NCBI GenBank assembly: GCA_023374025.1
Contig: SIJG01000204.1
Location: 9,760-73,759, forward strand
From: Heterodera schachtii
Lineage: Eukaryota > Nematoda > Chromadorea > Rhabditida > Heteroderidae
DNA length: 64,000 nt
Direction: 5' to 3'
Positions 58,220 to 64,000 of the stretch are shown piece by piece. The notes beneath the pieces were generated by a model, which searched no databases, was not told where the DNA came from, and saw only the letters and a program-made list of their open reading frames with translations. Within the stretch, counting starts at the first letter, position 1. Each line of letters begins with the position of its first letter. A program made the translations under genes and the position numbers.

Positions 58220-61200
58220 TGAAAATGCTATTTATTTTTTATTATTTTTATGAGATTTCTTTTGACAGTTATATCTTTGACTAAATCAAATAGAATTTAA
58301 TTTTTCACGAAGCTCAAAACATGACGAAACCGATGAATGGATCAGCGCTTTAAAATTTTTACTTTTAGCAATAAAACAATAAATCAAGTAAATCGATGAA
58401 AATGAATAATTAAATTTTATAAATTATTTAAATTTTAATTGAACCGAATTCAAGTAAATAAAATTATTTTAAAAAAAAAAACAATTTTTAAATTAGTTAT
58501 AAAGAAAAATCCAATTTTAATTTATTTAATATTTAAAATATTTATTTAAATAAAAATAGATTGGGTGTACGAAGAAAGGCACTCAATCAAAAAAAACTCG
58601 TCGATATTAAATAAAAAAATATTTATTACCAATATTGTTACTTAAATTATAGCATTAATAAATTAGACCATAAATGAGGAAAGAATTTATTGAGTAAAAG
58701 AATAAGTGATTTTTATGAAATTTTAATCTATTTTAAAACTCATGTATAATTGTTTTAGCCGGAGATGTGCTTCTCCATAAAAGGCGAAATTATCAAAGTA
58801 CTAATAATTATTTGCGCTTGCAAAATAACAAAACACTTAATTATCTTAGTTTATTTTTTGAAATCTGTTTTTTATTTAACCTTGTTTTTAATTATTAAAA
58901 TATTTAATCTATACATTGTGTGATTATGTTTTTTTAAAATGTTTTATTTAAATTTTAGATTTAAAAAAAATTATGATTTTAATAATTTATATTAATAATT
59001 TTTAACATAAATATAGTAAATATTTTTAATCGAGACTCCTAAAATATCCTTTTTACCAAACAAAATTTAATTATTTAGTAATATTGAAAGATTATATTAT
59101 CTTAAATAAGTAATTCAAATAATAAAAAGTATAAATAAATAAATAGTAATCCGTCAAAATTAATAATAGAAAAGCATTTAAACAGTTAATTTTATTATGC
59201 AAAAACAAAAATATATAAGAGACCAGGAAAACCAAATAGTAAATAAATTATAAATTCATTATTTACTGTTTTTGTTGTTTTTAAATTAAAATGATTAAAA
59301 ATAGTCTAAAAAAGGTCTTAAGATGTAATATTTATCATTTTGTAAAATATAAAAAATAAATTAAAATACCTTTTTAAGAAAGTAAATTAATTAAATTTCT
59401 ATTTAAATTGTGTTTTGCTATTTTTGTGCAATTTTTTTAAAGCCGTAAATCTGTTGTAGCGCAATATTACCGAATTTTTTTTTATTAATGTATCGAAATT
59501 AATGACCAATTTGATTTTTTAATCTGTAAAAATAAGAATTAATTATTAAATGAGTTCTTATGAAATATTAAATAAAGAAGCAGCAATTATTTGTAAGCGA
59601 CCAACCCAGTGCTATTTACAAATTTTTTAAATTATATATTCAATTAATAATTTAATAAAATTAAATGAAAAGTAAATAATTGAAGAAAATATTTCAAAAC
59701 CAAAAAATGTTTAGGAAAAAGGGTTTATATTTTTTATCATTTTAATTTTTAATTTACATTGAAAGAATTTAAAAAGTTATTACCGCTCGGACTTATTATG
59801 TGTTTTATAAAAAAATAATATTCTTATATTACTTTTGTTTGGATTTCATTTAATATTTTTTGATTATTTACATTTCTTCATTTAATAAATTGGATTTATT
59901 TTGTAAATGCTTGTATTCAAATTTTTATTTCTCCTATTCTCAAATATTTTTATGAATTTAAATATTCCATTTTGACAGAAATTTTGACAATTTTCTCTTA
60001 CCAAACTCGAAAAAAAGTCGAAAATTCAAAGTTTTATTACATTTTGCGGTCTCTGATAATTATTAATTTTCATTATCTTTTTTTTATTTCGTTCTTTTAT
60101 TTAATTATAATGCATAAAACTTTTTATCTTCTGATCGCTATATACCTTTTTTCTGTCATCCTTAATGTTTTTAAAATTATTGTTCAATTTCAATTTCACT
60201 TTTCAAGGCACCGGATACAAATTATTTAATAATAGTTATTCTATTTATTAAATTATCTGCACGTACAATTGTTTAAAATAAATTTATTTAATCGAATAAC
60301 AAATGCGCTAAAACTTATTTATTTATTTATTTAAAAAAATAATTTCTGTATATCATGTAAATAATACGATAACATCGATGAACTGTGTAGTTCATTCAGC
60401 GATTTTCATTGTTTTTTTAATTTATCACCAAAAATGTATTGTCCAGCATAATAAATCAAAAGATAATTTCAGCATAATATTAAGCAAAAAATAATAATTT
60501 TTTACATTCATTATGTGTATTTATTTAATTAACTTTTGAAGAATTTGTTAATTTTTTTTAAAATTATATATTTTAAATCTTTTTAAAAAATCTCTGACTG
60601 TACTTAAATTATTAATAAATTACTATAAAAACATATTGCTTAAAGTCTAATAAATTTATTTTTTAATTTCAAAATCCAAAGCTTCATATCACACAAGCGC
60701 GGATTTTTAATTAATTGTCACAGAATTTAAAAAATTAATAATAATTATTATTTTTTTGTTAGGTATAATCAAAATAAAAGCAAAAATATTTAAAAAGACA
60801 TTATTATATTACGGATTAATATTTTAATAAAATTCAAATATTAGTTATTATTTTAAATAACAAAATACATTTTAAAAAATATCAAGAAACACAAAATATT
60901 TATTATAATTAATAAATTATTATCATTAATTAAATAATACAAAATTCTTACATATCGCAAAAAAAAATTCAGCGCATGTAATTAAGTTTTTTAAAAAGAA
61001 GAAAATTTAATTATAAAACTTTTAAACATAAATTTCATAAATTTGATAAATTAAAACATAAATAATAAAATTGTTCCTATTTCTCAAATGAGTAAGATAC
61101 GAATGAACAATGAAACAGGAACTTAATATAATCTTAATTTTAAACCCATAAAATCTCGTGCTTTGTTTGAAAAAAAAAAGTGTTAGTGCGTTTCTTTAAG

Positions 61201-61450
61201 TTCCGCCAAATTCAACCTAATTAATATTTCATGGACCCCTAAGGATCGACATTTTGGGAATTTTTTCAAAAATACACCCTTAAAATCAAAAAATTTTTAA
61301 CTTTAAAAATTTGGAAAATCAATATTTTTAGGGGGACAATTAAAAAAAATTCCTTAACCGATTTCGAAAGAAAAATCGAAAATCTAAATTTTTTTTTTAT
61401 TTCGGATTTGGTCTAAAAAAATTGGGTTAAGTTTTTTTGAAGAATTGGTG
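58220..61450. other. AT-rich stretch without a supportable gene
   Basis: A-rich to about 59.8 kb, then mixed. The 85-codon + frame at 59972-60229 is dominated by F, I, L and Y and is probably AT-driven, although its first 25 residues (TEILTIFSYQTRKKVENSKF) are more balanced. A GC-richer patch at 61160-61380 has no readable frame. Confidence 0.4.
61396..61401 (-). terminator. polyadenylation signal-like AATAAA
   Basis: AATAAA on the - strand about 55 bases downstream of the TAA at 61457. Such hexamers are frequent by chance here; only the spacing to the candidate terminal exon gives it weight. Confidence 0.3.
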
Positions 61451-61454
61451 ACTT

Positions 61455-61528
61455 TTAGTATGAATTGCCACCCTTTGCCAGCAGTTGGCCCATTTCTTCG
61501 CCGGTCTTTTCCTTGACACCCGCGTAAA
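61455..61528 (-). CDS. terminal exon of an unidentified gene
   Basis: On the - strand a long pyrimidine-rich acceptor (ttctgtcgccgtcactctgt, then ctatag) is followed by 74 bases reading YAGVKEKTGEEMGQLLAKGG then NSY and a TAA at 61457-61455. Codon use is about half GC, far above the background. An AATAAA signal lies at 61401-61396, about 55 bases past the stop. Without splicing the frame extends upstream (SSFSVAVTLSIV) to a TAA, so the acceptor may instead lie inside a coding exon. Upstream exons should lie at higher coordinates, but I found none with confidence. The + strand is also open (ATLCQQLAHFFAGLFLDTRV). Product not recognised. Confidence 0.5.
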
Positions 61529-61868
61529 CTATAGACAGAGTGACGGCGACAGAAAATGACGAATTCAATTTATTAAATTTTTTGTTATTTTTTGTCCATT
61601 AATTAAATCAAACAAAAAATTCGTCGCTGTGCTATTCTGTTTTGGTGATATGAATTTTTTTGAAAATATTATGATATATTTACATTATTTATTTATAAAA
61701 ATTTAAAATAAGTTAAATTATTTTTATCTGTTTTTAATCTTTTATTCTCAAGAGACGACTCCTTTGTTTTCAGTCGTTGAAAGGTATATGAATTTGTGTA
61801 ATTTAAAATTATACGTAATCTTATTTTATGCTTTTTTCACATCCATTAAATGAATGTTAGAGTGAATT

Positions 61869-62370
61869 GCATCCTTATTACTTTATAACAATTTTTTAAA
61901 TCTTTTGTAAAAATTTGGTATTTAATTTATTTGCGAAATTGTCGAGAGAAATCATCATTTCATTTAATTTTTTTTTTAAATTTTTAAAATTATATTAATT
62001 ATAAATTATTTACCTATTTACTTCATTTCACTTATTAAATTATTGCAAAAAATTTAATTATTATTTTTTAAATTTTTTTTTGCTCTTTTAACTCATGAAA
62101 AGGCACGAGTGTTTCCGTTCTGTCGGTTGAAAAAATGCATCTTTTACTTTATGACAATTTTTTATATCTTTTATAAAAATGAATGTTTACTTTTTTCAAT
62201 TTACTTGCGAAATGTCGAGAGAAATCATCATTTCATTTAAATTTTTTTCTTAATTTTTATCATTTGTAATAACCATTTATTTAATTCAGTTCACTTACAA
62301 ATTAATGTGAAAAGTTTAATTATTATCTTTTATTGTTTTTTCACCATCCCCGCTACAAATAAGAGTACTA
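61869..62370. repeat. diverged tandem duplication, period ~268 bases
   Basis: 61869-62110 and 62137-62370 align end to end, starting GCATC..TTACTTTAT and sharing the best-preserved word TGTCGAGAGAAATCATCATT at about 61940 and 62213. Copies have drifted but stay collinear through the AT-rich tail. Confidence 0.75.
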
Positions 62371-62379
62371 CGGATGATT

Positions 62380-64000
62380 AAATTTATAATTTTTTATAGG
62401 ATTAATTTTATTTGATCATTTATGAATTATATATATTTGTTTGCTTTGTAGTTCATTAATATAAACATCATTTATTTTGACTTTTTAAAAATCTTTTATT
62501 GTAATTATAGTTTTTTTTAAATTTATTATATACATTTCTTTTTTAAATATATATTATGCTTTATGCCGGTCAGTTAAAATTTTCGTGTCTTAAAGAACAG
62601 TAAAAATGTTGATTTTCATTTCGGTTGATTATTTTTATTGTTTTTTCATCATTTTGTTATGTTATTTTTTTTAACTACATACTATATCGGATTATCTTTA
62701 TAATTAATTATTCTATTAAAAAAAATTGTTAAATTAAAAATAATTTGTTTATATTTTTTGAAGTTTTGTAGATGTTATTTTAATTTTTTTAAATATTAAT
62801 ATTTTATAAATTTATTTTATTATTATTCGTTTATTTGAAATTTTTCCAAATTTCTTTAAATATGAATTATCGATTTGTTATTTTAATTTATCTTTTTACA
62901 TTTTTGAATGATTTAGACCAATCAAGAGACCCAAGATAGGTTAACTTTATTTTAAATGATCTGCCTGCAGATTTCTTGCGGTTCTCCGTAATAATTTTCT
63001 CTCATATAATTATTATTTTTAAATTTAATATATTTTAATAATTTTTTTTAGTTATAATAATTCAATAGTCCTTGTCATGCAGTATTTACGATAAAAATTT
63101 TTAATAATAATAATATAAATAATATTAATTAGTTTGTTTCTGATATGTCATTTTTTGTTCATCTTGTTTGTTTATTTTTTTAGAATTTATCATTAACAAT
63201 TAAAAATATAAAAATTTAATTTTGTACAAATATATTTTTTTCTTTTCTTTTTTTTATGCTCTGTTTTTCTCTTAACAAAGTTCTTTTAATTTACTATTTT
63301 CTTACTTTTTGATAATTTTCATTATTCGATCTTTAATCTCTTTTTTTCATGTCGCCGTGTTTATATTTTCGTTGTATTTTGTAGCAAAGATAAAATTATA
63401 TTAAAATATTTATAATTTCATATTTAGAGCCAATTTTTGAAAATACTTTTTTAAATATTTCATATCAATTGTTAATTTTTGATATTTAAAAAGGAATCTA
63501 AAAATTTTTTAACAAAAATTTTTTGTTATAAAATTCAAGGTTTTTTGGTACAAATTTTGTTAATAAATTTTTTATTTTGCTTAATATAATGAATTAATTA
63601 ATTATTGTATGATCGTTTATTTTTCTTTTAATTCGAAACTTCTTTACTTTCTATTTTTTCTAAATTATTTTTTTATATCATTTGTTTGAATTTTTTAATA
63701 TATAAATATTGTTTTATTAATTAATTTTTATTACTTCATGATCGGAAGAATAATTAGTGTTTTTTCTTTGTAATTTCTCACATTTTTAAAAATTATTTCA
63801 ATATTCTTTCATATAACTATCGATATCAATTTTTATATATTTGGTATTTATTTGTAATCAGTAGTAGTTAAAATAGCGCAATTATTGATAAAACATATTC
63901 ACTAATTTTTATTATTGAAATAAAATATATGCATTTTAATTTTTTTTTTCACATTTGAACTAATTTTCATTAATTGAATATTGTCTTATTTATTATTCTT
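62380..64000. other. T-rich stretch without a supportable gene
   Basis: Strongly T-rich on the + strand. A slightly GC-richer spot at 62915-62990 has no useful frame. Nothing else can be supported. Confidence 0.5.

Noticed and set aside
59972..60229. 85-codon + frame
   Set aside because: Dominated by F, I, L and Y in T-rich sequence; most likely an AT-driven open frame.
1..64000. CRISPR arrays, prophage or bacterial operons
   Set aside because: No regularly spaced direct repeats, no ribosome-binding-site-led gene strings, and all transposon and tRNA-like features are eukaryotic in type.
1..64000. Stop-codon reassignment (TAG or TGA read as sense) suggested by interrupted frames at 18.2, 37.4, 41.5 and 51.2 kb
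   Set aside because: The interruptions use all three stops, and the complete 74-codon gene ends normally at TAA. Introns or decay explain them more simply.

Overview
The window looks like nuclear DNA from a eukaryote with an extremely AT-rich genome (well over 80% A+T by eye). There are no bacterial-style operons, ribosome binding sites or long open frames. A decayed non-LTR retrotransposon, several short non-autonomous elements with terminal inverted repeats and two degenerate tRNA-like loci with RNA polymerase III promoter boxes all point to a eukaryote. I could not place it taxonomically. One base is ambiguous (n at 33702).

Composition alternates between multi-kilobase blocks that are A-rich on the + strand (roughly 1-2.7, 5.7-11.5, 12.6-15.1, 18.5-21.7, 26-31.3, 44.3-48.6 and 56.9-59.8 kb) and blocks that are T-rich (roughly 2.8-5.5, 22.6-26, 34.4-44, 51.7-56.9 and 61.4-64 kb). 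Inside this background lie small GC-richer islands, usually 20-180 bases. Many hold open frames with coding-like composition, and many sit between plausible splice acceptors and donors. Almost all lack the length or the ATG needed for an ordinary ORF listing. I read them as candidate exons of intron-dominated genes, or as remnants of such genes. Orientation is often ambiguous because the reverse strand is frequently open too, so confidences are low. The best are a terminal exon at 61455-61528 (-), a perfectly repeated open frame at 9245-9424 and 12780-12959 (+), islands at 48857-48976 (+), 51887-52027 (+), 58081-58212 (-) and 7068-7159 (-), and exons at 55861-55890, 35025-35063 and 35941-35999 (+). 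A compact 74-codon frame with a TATA box lies at 33697-33921 (-).

Repeats by region: a GC-rich foldback element at 8.04-8.93 kb with 18-base terminal inverted repeats; a hairpin repeat family at 8.37 kb and 54.6-54.8 kb; a ~1 kb segmental duplication (9.24-10.57 and 12.77-13.77 kb); a LINE remnant at 15.76-16.33 kb; GGGGCC-type tandem units at 21.8 and 22.5 kb; inverted-repeat elements at 24.84, 30.25 and 32.37 kb; a G-run tract beside a tRNA-like locus at 34.0-34.2 kb; local duplications at 37.4/39.5 and 37.6/38.3 kb; a degenerate tRNA-Glu-like locus at 54.9 kb; and a tandem duplication at 61.9-62.4 kb. Everything else is AT-rich sequence in which I see no supportable gene.
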